From assembly GCA_013001975.1 (NCBI GenBank), contig JABDKX010000077.1:1-41873 (forward strand): a stretch of 41,873 nucleotides of DNA, written 5' to 3'. Under the pieces are notes generated by a model, which ran no database searches, was not told the DNA's origin, and worked only from the letters and a program-made list of their open reading frames with translations. The position numbers and the translations under genes are program-made. Numbering within the stretch: the first letter of the stretch is position 1; each line of letters starts with the position of its first letter. Below are positions 16,304-24,051 of this stretch, piece after piece. This DNA comes from Saprospiraceae bacterium. Lineage in GTDB: Bacteria > Bacteroidota > Bacteroidia > Chitinophagales > Saprospiraceae.

Positions 16304-16352
16304 TGCCGCATTTTATCTTTACATTTATCAAGCCTTAAAAAATTATCTAACA

Positions 16353-17864
16353 TTGGATACATTACAATCTTTAATTAAATTACTCTCAAAACAAAAATTA
16401 AAACAGATTGAGATCATAACTGAGGATGTAAAACTATCTCCAAAAACAAAAATGTTGTATGAAGGGATAAGAGATAACCTCTTTGAAAATGATAACGATG
16501 CTGCTGAAAAAATTTACGGACCGAATCCTTCAAAATCTGGCTACAAGAAGCTAAAATATAGGTTGACACAAAGATTAATCAACACTTTGTTTTTTATCGA
16601 TGTTCAAGCCTACTCAAAATCAGAATATCAAAAAGCGCTTAATAGGTCTTTGAAGAATTGGGCAGGTGCCAAAATATTGCAAGATAAAGGCCTGGCAAAA
16701 CTTTCTACAGAGCTCTATGAGCAGATCTTGAAATCATCTTTGAAGTATGATATTGTTGAATTGTCTCTGCTGATCTTAAAAGATTTAAAATATTACTTTG
16801 GTATACTAGCATACAATAAGTATAAGTATGAAAAATATGTCAATCAATATATTGAGGTTAAGCATCTATACAATTTAAAGGAGAAAGCAGAAGATTTGTT
16901 TGTCAGACTTGGGCAATTAGTTACAAACAGTAAATCATATATCTATGACGAAAAGGTAAAAGCCCTTGAATTTGAAACAGAAGTACTTTTAAAAGAGGTT
17001 AACAATGTTGATTCTTTTTATATCAGACATTATACATACAATGCTGCCTATTTTGCATATTTGATAAAAGGCGACATAGATGCTCAGATTGACATTTGTA
17101 AAAAAGCCATTTCATATTTTCTAGAAAAACCATCATTTAAAAAAATCGGGATTTTTGCGTTCAGACAAAAAGCAGGTATTTCATACTTAGCCAAAAAAGA
17201 CTATCAAAAATCTTATGAATACTTGACTGAATGCATGAATTTTAACCTCATTGAAGGCTCTCTTTCTTGGATGTATGTTAGAAATTATTACTTCCAACTG
17301 CATATTTTAAGAAAAGATTATCAAAGTGCTTACAAACTAATCAGTGAGACAATCAACAGCAAGTCCTTTAATAAGATAAATGAAAAGTATCGTGAACCAT
17401 GGCATCTTAAAGAGGCATTCATCCATTTTCTTATAAAAACAGGAAAAATAGATCCTGACAAATCCAATGTTAAAAAATTAAGACCTTTTAGATTAGGTAG
17501 GTTTATGAATGAAGTTCCTGTATTTACTAAAGACAAAAGAGGTTTAAATATTACGATCAACATCATTCAAATGATCTTCTTAATTGTTGAAGATCGATTT
17601 GATGAAGTGCTGGATAAATTATCTTCATTAAGGCAATATAACTTCAGATATTTAAAAAGACCGGAATACGCTCGATCAAGCAATTTTATAAAAATGCTGA
17701 TCAAAATTCCTGAAGGTAATTACAACCCTAAGGAAATAAGAGCTAAGGCTAGTAAATATCATAAAGCACTCCTTGAGAACCCTTCTGATTATTCGGAACA
17801 TGCCTTAAGTATTGAGATTATCCCTTACGAGCAATTATGGGAAGAAATTATGAGTATTTTCTAA
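16353..17864 (+). CDS. Cytosolic TPR-like helical repeat protein of unknown function
   Basis: The protein has 503 aa with a TTG start at 16353; no in-frame ATG lies upstream and the next is about 33 codons in. There is no signal peptide or membrane segment. Residues 1-90 form a basic helical N-terminal domain containing AAEKIYG and KSGYKKLKYRLTQRLIN, which could be a compact DNA- or RNA-binding unit. The rest (about 95-480) is a series of paired helices with TPR-like features (YLAKKDYQKSYEYLTECM, ILRKDYQSAYKLISETI), ending in the patch RPEYARSSNF near 436. I believe similar ~500-aa proteins recur in Saprospiria-like genomes, but cannot check here. An N-terminal binder plus TPR array facing a tiny peptide gene recalls RRNPP receptors; this is inference. 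The stop touches the next convergent gene. Confidence 0.7.
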   Translation: MDTLQSLIKLLSKQKLKQIEIITEDVKLSPKTKMLYEGIRDNLFENDNDAAEKIYGPNPSKSGYKKLKYRLTQRLINTLFFIDVQAYSKSEYQKALNRSLKNWAGAKILQDKGLAKLSTELYEQILKSSLKYDIVELSLLILKDLKYYFGILAYNKYKYEKYVNQYIEVKHLYNLKEKAEDLFVRLGQLVTNSKSYIYDEKVKALEFETEVLLKEVNNVDSFYIRHYTYNAAYFAYLIKGDIDAQIDICKKAISYFLEKPSFKKIGIFAFRQKAGISYLAKKDYQKSYEYLTECMNFNLIEGSLSWMYVRNYYFQLHILRKDYQSAYKLISETINSKSFNKINEKYREPWHLKEAFIHFLIKTGKIDPDKSNVKKLRPFRLGRFMNEVPVFTKDKRGLNITINIIQMIFLIVEDRFDEVLDKLSSLRQYNFRYLKRPEYARSSNFIKMLIKIPEGNYNPKEIRAKASKYHKALLENPSDYSEHALSIEIIPYEQLWEEIMSIF

Positions 17865-18263
17865 CTAGAAATTTGAGATTAACACCCACATCAGATACAA
17901 GGCTACTGAACTCATTAGCAAACCAACAATTTTAAATTTATTATAACTGTCATCTACCTTCGCTATACTTTTGAGCCCTAAATCAGGGACTGTTAAATAG
18001 AGAAAACCTTTAATGGTTAGGAGTAAACCATAGATTGTGACGATAATCATCGGGCCATCCCATACCATATGAAAACTAAAAATAAATGAACCCAATCCAA
18101 GGGACAATAAAGCATTGAATACATTTCCTGCTTGGCCTTTTGAAGCTAAAAGTTTAAAGAAATCGACCCAAATCTGAGGTCTAATAAAATGTGAGAGGCC
18201 AACAACCAATAAATTGATTATAACAAATAACTCAATTGATTGATGTAAGGAAGGTTGGATCAA
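17865..18263 (-). CDS. Four-helix membrane protein of unknown function
   Basis: The protein has 132 aa with four hydrophobic segments (about 10-27, 43-63, 68-90, 108-130) and the motif GLSHFIRPQIWVDFF near the end of helix one. It looks like a small DoxX-like or unclassified membrane protein; I do not recognise the family with certainty. Its stop codon abuts the TPR gene stop with no gap, so the two genes converge without room for a terminator. It lies 10 bp after the Cys-rich secreted gene and is probably in that operon. Confidence 0.65.
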   Translation of the reverse strand: MIQPSLHQSIELFVIINLLVVGLSHFIRPQIWVDFFKLLASKGQAGNVFNALLSLGLGSFIFSFHMVWDGPMIIVTIYGLLLTIKGFLYLTVPDLGLKSIAKVDDSYNKFKIVGLLMSSVALYLMWVLISNF

Positions 18264-18273
18264 TCGGATAGTA

Positions 18274-18717
18274 TTATATGGTTATATCATGTTCACAATC
18301 ACCATTATCATTGCACTTACAACTTGATTCACTATCGAAAGTACAAGAAGCACATGATGTTGCTATACATATTTGAATTTTAAATGTGTCCTCTAGCTTG
18401 GTTATTGTCTGTTTATCATCTGATATACTCACTTTTATCCTATAGACTACTTTCTTGTTTTCCTTGTTTACACCTTCGCCTTGCAAATATTTTCCTGAAT
18501 CAGTTGATACAATTGTAAAATTTGATTTCTCGCTAATATCTTGAGTCATTTCTATTCGATCAAAATAGTTTGCTAAATACATCTGAAAATCTTTTATTGT
18601 TTCATTTTCACTCATTGAGACAACGACATCATCCAGTTTTTTAAGTTTAAACTGTGCAGAGATCTGATTTGATCCGAGCATGGCAAATAAAAGATATAAG
18701 CAGGTAAAAAATTTCAT
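18274..18717 (-). CDS. Secreted protein with Cys-rich C-terminus
   Basis: The protein has 147 aa with a signal peptide (1-21, ending ISAQ). The middle is a mixed polar domain. The last 35 residues hold seven cysteines in the pattern C-x5-C-x2-C-x7-C-x-C-x5-C (CIATSCASC, SSCKCNDNGDC), which suggests a disulfide-stabilised or metal-binding tail. No known family recognised. It lies 10 bp from the genes on both sides, so it is in an operon with the coiled-coil gene and the membrane protein. Confidence 0.65.
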   Translation of the reverse strand: MKFFTCLYLLFAMLGSNQISAQFKLKKLDDVVVSMSENETIKDFQMYLANYFDRIEMTQDISEKSNFTIVSTDSGKYLQGEGVNKENKKVVYRIKVSISDDKQTITKLEDTFKIQICIATSCASCTFDSESSCKCNDNGDCEHDITI

Positions 18718-18727
18718 GTTGTTCGAT

Positions 18728-19411
18728 TTATCCTAAGTATTTTTTCATTTTGGAAATATCATCTTTGATTTGTTCTGCAACGATGTGATAAGCATGATAA
18801 AAGTTATCCTTAGTTGCTTCAACTTTTGCGTTGGCTTTATCAGCATTTGTTTTTCTTTCTTGCAAAGTTTTCTCTTGCTTTGCGATTTCTTGCTGCAGTT
18901 CTTCGATTTGCTTTTTCTTTAATGAAATGCCATTTTCTAAATTTTTAATTTCATCATTCCTGGAGTTCACTTGCATATTTAATTGCTTAGAAAACGACTC
19001 CATAAACTTTTTTTCTTCTTTTGATAATACATTTAAGTATAGATCAGCACTAGAAAACAATTTATCTTTATTAGCGCCCATCGTTTTTGCCATCGCCAAA
19101 GCAGATTTAAATTTTGTAGCTTCATCCATTTCAACACTCCCTAAATTTTGAAGGGCCTGCTTAAACTCCAAATAGTCAAATCCTTCAACATTGTTTTTCT
19201 CGATTGCGCCCAGTAAAATATTAACAAATTTCTCACTTACTTTTCCTTTAGGGGGATTTGCTTTTGAATATTGTGGTTTTTCAATCTTTATAGTAGGTTC
19301 TTCCTTACTTTCTAGTTGCTTTGATTTAGATGGATCTGGTGCTTTTTGCGAACTTGAAGCATTATCATCACCTTCATCGATAACAAATAGAGATTTTAAT
19401 TTTTTAAACAT
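18728..19411 (-). CDS. Cytosolic helical/coiled-coil protein, possibly TerB-like
   Basis: The open frame reaches a TTG at 19435, but that codon overlaps a TAAATTTG promoter element, so I start at ATG 19411 (MFKKLKSLFV, 227 aa). A charged linker (about 10-55) precedes a compact helical domain (about 60-150: KFVNILLGAIEK, GFDYLEFKQAL, EATKFKSALAMAKTMGA) loosely reminiscent of TerB folds, then a coiled coil (about 155-227). From memory, similar proteins occur near PspA-like/SBP-OmpA operons in Bacteroidota, which fits the operon 3 kb away. This link is unverified. Confidence 0.6.
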   Translation of the reverse strand: MFKKLKSLFVIDEGDDNASSSQKAPDPSKSKQLESKEEPTIKIEKPQYSKANPPKGKVSEKFVNILLGAIEKNNVEGFDYLEFKQALQNLGSVEMDEATKFKSALAMAKTMGANKDKLFSSADLYLNVLSKEEKKFMESFSKQLNMQVNSRNDEIKNLENGISLKKKQIEELQQEIAKQEKTLQERKTNADKANAKVEATKDNFYHAYHIVAEQIKDDISKMKKYLG

Positions 19412-19432
19412 ATTATCATTTAAATTCAGTAT

Positions 19433-19440
19433 CAAATTTA
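19433..19440 (-). promoter_or_regulatory. Promoter -7 element that fixes the start of the coiled-coil gene
   Basis: Minus-strand TAAATTTG matches TAnnTTTG exactly. Transcription would begin near 19426, downstream of the TTG at 19435, so only the ATG at 19411 can be the start. Another exact match (TAATTTTG, 19490-19497) lies 50 bp further upstream. Confidence 0.4.
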
Positions 19441-19582
19441 CAAAAAGATTTATTTAAATATTTGGTGACTTTCCCTCACAATATCAAAGCAAAATTAATA
19501 TAAATCACTACCTATTTAAGTCAACCAATTACATCAAAGTCTTTAAAATCATTAACTTGTGGTCTTAATCAATGGAAAATAA

Positions 19583-20830
19583 ATGTTAGTTGATACTGAA
19601 ATAAATAGGCTTGAAGGTGTAATCATTCACAGGCCTGATAGTGGGATAGGTCGGATTACTCCTAAACGTGCTGAAGAATTGTTATTTGATGACATTGTTC
19701 ACTTGCCTAAAATGATTGAAGAACATGATATTTTTAGAAAAATTCTAGAAGCTTTTATTGGGAAAGATAATGTATTCGAAGTTCAAGATCTCCTTTTCGA
19801 AGCACTGGAGGCTGATCCTAGATTAAAATTAATATTGTTAGATCGGATAATAGATTTTGAAGAACTTCCAGAAAATATGACCGGATTCCTTTCTGAGTTA
19901 GACAATAAACTCTTATCTAATTTATTGGTGACTGGATATCACAAAGGCAGAGATCATATACTATTTGATCCTATTCCTAATTTCATTTTCACTAGAGATA
20001 TTGCCGTAACAGTAAAAGATCATATCATTATTACCAAAGCACTTAAAGAAGCCAGGCAACGAGAAAATTACTTAACAAGATTTATTTTTATTGCGCATCC
20101 ACTATTTTCTAAATATGCTTCAAACTTGATAAACTTAAATGATATCAATAAATTTCCACCTTCGAAAAAAGGAGAAAGAGTATCTATTGAAGGTGGTGAC
20201 ATGATGATGATTGAAAAAGAATATTTGTTGATCGGATGTAGTGAACGAACGACGAGTCATGCGTTTCATTCAGTGAAAAACATATTATTTGAAAGAGAGG
20301 CGATTAAACATGTTGTTCAAGTTAATATTCCTGTAGACAGATCTTACATGCATATCGATACGTTATTTACAAGAATCAATAAAGATGACTTGGTTTGTTT
20401 CAAGCCAATCGTATATGACGGTCTGGGATCAAATGTCAATGTTTATACTAAAGAAGGTTTGAAAAAGTCATATGCATCCACAAAAGATTTTTTTTTAAAT
20501 GAAATTAATCCTAACATGAATTTTATTTTTTCTGGTGATGGGGAAACGCCATATCAAGAAAGAGAACAATGGACGGATGGATGTAATTTGGTTGCAGTAA
20601 AGCCAGGCGTTGGTATAACTTATGATCGAAATATTCACACTGAAAAAGCTTTTAAAAAAGCAGGATACGCAGTATTGCCATCAAATGAATTTTTAGCTAA
20701 TTGTGCCAATGATAGTGAATATGCACAAAATCTAGAAAAAACTATTATTACCATACCGTCAGGAGAACTATCCCGAGCACGTGGTGGAAGTCATTGTATG
20801 ACATGTCCAATTAAAAGAGAAATTATTTAA
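19583..20830 (+). CDS. Arginine deiminase family protein
   Basis: The protein has 415 aa and probably hydrolyses arginine to citrulline and ammonia in the cytosol. All landmarks of true arginine deiminases are present: FTRD (substrate Asp), IEGGD, MHIDTLF (catalytic His), DGCNLVAVKPGVGITYDRN, and the C-terminal nucleophile Cys405 in RGGSHCMTCPI. In Pseudomonas ADI the nucleophile is Cys406. Neither ornithine carbamoyltransferase nor carbamate kinase is nearby, so this is not a classical energy-yielding arc operon. The next gene begins three bases after the stop, so the gene heads a three-gene operon with the thioesterase and the YihY/BrkB protein. Confidence 0.88.
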   Translation: MLVDTEINRLEGVIIHRPDSGIGRITPKRAEELLFDDIVHLPKMIEEHDIFRKILEAFIGKDNVFEVQDLLFEALEADPRLKLILLDRIIDFEELPENMTGFLSELDNKLLSNLLVTGYHKGRDHILFDPIPNFIFTRDIAVTVKDHIIITKALKEARQRENYLTRFIFIAHPLFSKYASNLINLNDINKFPPSKKGERVSIEGGDMMMIEKEYLLIGCSERTTSHAFHSVKNILFEREAIKHVVQVNIPVDRSYMHIDTLFTRINKDDLVCFKPIVYDGLGSNVNVYTKEGLKKSYASTKDFFLNEINPNMNFIFSGDGETPYQEREQWTDGCNLVAVKPGVGITYDRNIHTEKAFKKAGYAVLPSNEFLANCANDSEYAQNLEKTIITIPSGELSRARGGSHCMTCPIKREII

Positions 20831-20833
20831 TTC

Positions 20834-21244
20834 ATGTATAGCTTTTCTTATCACCAGCGTGTACGGTATGCCGAAACAGATAAAATGGGTTATCTGTATT
20901 ATGGTCATTATGCTAAGTACTATGAAATTGGAAGAGTTGAGGCTTTAAGGAACTTAGGGCTATCTTATAAATCAATGGAAGATGAATTAGGTGTTATGCT
21001 CCCAGTCCTCTCTTTAGAATCGAGATTTAGGTTGCCTGCATATTACGATGAGAATGTTGAAATTAAAACAATCCTCACTACGCTTCCAAATAAAATGATA
21101 GTTTTTAATCATGAACTATATAATGAAGCTAATAAATTGATTAATACGGCTGAAGTCAAGTTGTTTTTTGTTGACATGAAATCAAATAAAAGAATTTCGT
21201 GTCCACAATCATTGCTTGAAAAACTCAAACCTTATTTTGAATAA
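20834..21244 (+). CDS. Acyl-CoA thioesterase, YbgC/4HBT family
   Basis: The protein has 136 aa with a single hot-dog domain. The family motif is RYAETDKMGYLYYGHYAKYY, in which the Asp in ETDKMG is the expected catalytic residue, followed by GRVEALR. Such proteins hydrolyse short or medium acyl-CoA thioesters, though the substrate here is unknown. It starts three bases after the arginine deiminase stop, and its own stop directly abuts the next ATG. Confidence 0.92.
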   Translation: MYSFSYHQRVRYAETDKMGYLYYGHYAKYYEIGRVEALRNLGLSYKSMEDELGVMLPVLSLESRFRLPAYYDENVEIKTILTTLPNKMIVFNHELYNEANKLINTAEVKLFFVDMKSNKRISCPQSLLEKLKPYFE

Positions 21245-22168
21245 ATGGGTATTGTAAAAAAGAAAATAAAACGCCTTATTGAGTTCAGCAAGAAATATTC
21301 CTTGCCTGGATTTTCTGGAGTTCCTGTATATGATGTGATTACATTTATTTATCGAGAGGCCATGCGTGATGACATCGTCACTCGAGCCAACTCAATAGCA
21401 TTTAGTTTCTTTTTATCATTGTTCCCAGCGATTATATTTTTATTCACTTTACTTCCAATGTTTCCACTTACCGCTGATTATATTTCTTTATTTAAAAACT
21501 CAACTCAGGATTTTTTACCATTGGAAGCTCATAATTATTTGTTTGGTGTTATTGAAGGCGTGCTTGCTACCAATCGTGGTGGACTGAGGTCTGTTGGTTT
21601 TATATTCGCTATAGTCTTTTCAAGTTCAGGAATGCTTACATTAATGTATGGTTTTAATAAGAGTTATGAGCTTGTGTTTAAGAAGCGGTCATATATGAAA
21701 AACAGATTGGTTGCGATCATTTTAACCTTATTAGTAGGTTCCATTTTTATGATATCAATCTTCCTAATTATCCTCGGTCAACCACTGCTTGAATTGATCA
21801 TTGACAAATTGAACGTGAGTGGATATTCGACAGGTGTTTTTAATGTATTTAAATGGCTCATAGTGCTCAGTGTTGTATATCTGGGAATTACCATTATTTA
21901 CAGATATGGATCTGCAATGAAGGAAAAACTTAAATGGATCAATACAGGAGCGATTTTAGCAACACTGATCTCCATTTTGTCTTCTCTTGTTTTTTCTTTT
22001 TTTATAAATAGTTTTGGTCGCTATAATGAAATTTATGGATCTATTGGTGCGCTTATTGTATTACTGGTCTGGATTCAGATTAATGCATTTATCGTATTGA
22101 TAGGATTTGAATTAAATGCAGGAATTGCTGTAAATAAGGTGGATAAAATTTTAGAAAAAGAAGATTAA
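21245..22168 (+). CDS. YihY/BrkB family inner-membrane protein
   Basis: The protein has 307 aa with about six transmembrane helices. Family features are FIYREAMRDDIVTRANSIAFSFFLSLFPAI near the N-terminus, GGLRSVGFIFAIVFSSSGM, and the final YGSIGALIVLLVWIQINAFIVLIGFELNA. The family is widespread and its function is not settled; it was once called RNase BN in error. The ATG follows the thioesterase stop without a gap. The 3' end overlaps the convergent redoxin gene by 4 bp. Confidence 0.93.
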   Translation: MGIVKKKIKRLIEFSKKYSLPGFSGVPVYDVITFIYREAMRDDIVTRANSIAFSFFLSLFPAIIFLFTLLPMFPLTADYISLFKNSTQDFLPLEAHNYLFGVIEGVLATNRGGLRSVGFIFAIVFSSSGMLTLMYGFNKSYELVFKKRSYMKNRLVAIILTLLVGSIFMISIFLIILGQPLLELIIDKLNVSGYSTGVFNVFKWLIVLSVVYLGITIIYRYGSAMKEKLKWINTGAILATLISILSSLVFSFFINSFGRYNEIYGSIGALIVLLVWIQINAFIVLIGFELNAGIAVNKVDKILEKED

Positions 22169-22683
22169 ATCTTCGTTATCAAACAGCCGATCGCTTCCCT
22201 ATTTTCGATTTTCACTTCTTGATTATTTATTAAAGCACGCAATACATCTCTTAACTCATTTTGTGTCACTACCCTTCTCCTTTGTCCTAATTTTACATAG
22301 CCGTTATCGATTCTTCCTTTATATATGATTGATTGTTTTGTTTCGTTATAAACAACTACTTCAGGCGTAACATTGACATTAAATTTTTCTGTCTTTGTTT
22401 GAAAAAACTCCCTTTGAAGATGAAAAGGAATATCATGTTTTTTTTTAAATGCTTCGATGTTATTTTCTGAAGAATACCGATTTGGAAACAATCCGATGAA
22501 GCCTATCCTTTCATATGCAAATTCTTCAAATAATGATTTTAAAGTTGGCACATAATATTGGCAGATTTTGCAATCCTCTAAAAGAAATATGTTTACAGTA
22601 ATTGAATCTTTGCTTTGGCAATCCGCGGAATCACATATTCCGAAAATGGCAATAAAACACAAAAATCTATAAACTATTTTCAT
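22165..22683 (-). CDS. Exported redoxin/thioredoxin-like protein
   Basis: The protein has 172 aa with a signal peptide (about 1-22). A thioredoxin-like fold contains a CKIC pair in LLEDCKICQYYVPTL, the FPNRYSSE loop and a cis-Pro in NVTPEVVVYN. RIDNGYVKLGQRRR and AIGCLI at the end recall Bacteroidota redoxins that accompany cytochromes or copper proteins. It is a probable periplasmic thiol redox or peroxidase-like protein. No partner gene is adjacent. Confidence 0.75.
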   Translation of the reverse strand: MKIVYRFLCFIAIFGICDSADCQSKDSITVNIFLLEDCKICQYYVPTLKSLFEEFAYERIGFIGLFPNRYSSENNIEAFKKKHDIPFHLQREFFQTKTEKFNVNVTPEVVVYNETKQSIIYKGRIDNGYVKLGQRRRVVTQNELRDVLRALINNQEVKIENREAIGCLITKI

Positions 22684-22755
22684 ATGTCCAAATTACTCTT
22701 AAATATATTTCCAATCAAGAATCCCTGTTTTTATATGTGTTAAATAAAAGATAAA

Positions 22756-23994
22756 TTATACAACTTCAGCCACAGTAAAAATACTTCCTGCGACTAGAAT
22801 GAGATCTGTTTTTTTAGCTTGCCTTTTTGCTATTGACAAAGCTGTTTTTACTGAGACATATGATTTTCCTATCAACTGAAATTCTTCTGCCTTCTTTTTC
22901 AATTCTTCTTTTGGGAGAGCCCTTGGAATTTTTGCTTGAGAAAAATAATATCTTGCTGATTTTGGAAACAAAGGTAATACGCTGTTTAAGTCTTTATCAT
23001 TTACAACTGCCAATACAATATGTAGATTTGAAAACTTTTCTTTATTAACCTCATCCATTAAAACTTTAATTCCGTCTTTATTGTGCGCACTGTCTGCTAA
23101 CACACGTGGGTTCTTTTGAATAAATGAATAGCGTCCAATATATCCCCATTTTTTCAAACCACTTTTCCAAGAGCTAAGAATGGTACTGACTGAAATTGAA
23201 TCATCAAATAACTTTATAGCAGCAAATGCCGATTGAAAATTCTCTTTTTGATAATTTGGAAATTTGTTAATCAAGCGTTGTAATTGCTCAGGTAATTTAT
23301 GCTTTTTCGCGTAGGTCAGTCTGGTCTTTCGTTTTGAGGCGATGGCTTTAAAAACGGGGTGCGTCAACGATTGCTTTCTTCCAATAATAACAGGCTTACC
23401 TTTTTTTATGATCCCTGCTTTTTCCTTTGCAATTTTAGGAATGGTATTTCCCAAAAAATTGGTGTGGTCAAATCCAATATTGGTAATAACAGACAATTCA
23501 GGCGTTATGATATTTGTTGAATCTAGACGTCCACCCAAACCAGTTTCAATGATGGCAATATCAACCTTTGAAATTTTAAAATATTCAAATGCCATGGCTA
23601 CTGATATTTCAAAAAAAGAAGGCTTGATTTCAGATTGAAATATATTATCAGCAATCAATCTATTAACAAAAGATTTTACAAATGACTTAGAAACCATTTG
23701 ACCATCTACTTTTATTCTTTCGCGGTAATCTTTATAGTGTGGCGAAGTATAGAGACCTACTTTATAACCAGCTTGATGTAAGGCTGAGGCTATAAAAAAA
23801 GATGTTGAGCCCTTACCATTTGTTCCTGCAATATGAATAGATTTAAAATTTTTGTGAGGATTACCTAAATATTCATCTAGGTATTTGATGTTTTTCAAAT
23901 CTTTTTTAAAAGCTTTGTCTCCAATTCGTTGAAACATTGGTAACTGTCTGAACAAAAATGATTCAATTTCCTTGTACTTTGTGAGTTGGTTCAT
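22756..23994 (-). CDS. folC: Bifunctional folylpolyglutamate/dihydrofolate synthase
   Basis: The protein has 412 aa and adds glutamates to folates in the cytosol. Seen: the Mur-ligase-type P-loop HIAGTNGKGSTSF near 55-67, YTSPHYKDYRERI, the IIETGLGGRLDSTN segment, SVITNIGFDHTNFLG, and EKAGIIKKGKPVIIG. The C-terminal domain includes ADSAHNKDG. The gene is divergent from the lycopene cyclase gene with a 57-bp gap. Confidence 0.96.
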   Translation of the reverse strand: MNQLTKYKEIESFLFRQLPMFQRIGDKAFKKDLKNIKYLDEYLGNPHKNFKSIHIAGTNGKGSTSFFIASALHQAGYKVGLYTSPHYKDYRERIKVDGQMVSKSFVKSFVNRLIADNIFQSEIKPSFFEISVAMAFEYFKISKVDIAIIETGLGGRLDSTNIITPELSVITNIGFDHTNFLGNTIPKIAKEKAGIIKKGKPVIIGRKQSLTHPVFKAIASKRKTRLTYAKKHKLPEQLQRLINKFPNYQKENFQSAFAAIKLFDDSISVSTILSSWKSGLKKWGYIGRYSFIQKNPRVLADSAHNKDGIKVLMDEVNKEKFSNLHIVLAVVNDKDLNSVLPLFPKSARYYFSQAKIPRALPKEELKKKAEEFQLIGKSYVSVKTALSIAKRQAKKTDLILVAGSIFTVAEVV

Positions 23995-24051
23995 ATATCT
24001 ATTAAAAGAACGGTAAATATAGGTGACGAATGGAATAACCGAAAATTCTTG

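Larger units (their letters stand above)
15482..16352. other. 870-bp intergenic region rich in palindromes, repeats and terminators
   Basis: This is the largest gap in the window. It holds, in order: the PspA-like promoter; a 6-bp TGGGTT/AACCCA hairpin (15738-15755); a minus-strand terminator (15764-15800); a CGAGATCG dyad (15829-15846); a second minus-strand terminator (15939-15966); a 20-codon ORF with two adjoining palindromes at its 3' end; three GGACATGCA-type boxes; and a tandem pair of 19-bp dyads. The first ~250 bp (15511-15735) shows nothing convincing. The layout suggests at least one, perhaps two, short minus-strand transcripts opposite the TPR gene. Confidence 0.7.

Noticed and set aside
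19412-19435. TTG start extending the coiled-coil protein by eight residues
   Set aside because: The codon overlaps a TAAATTTG promoter element.
23986-24051. Upstream ATG for the lycopene cyclase
   Set aside because: Overlaps folC and the added residues do not match the family; FAD motif follows the ATG at 24052.
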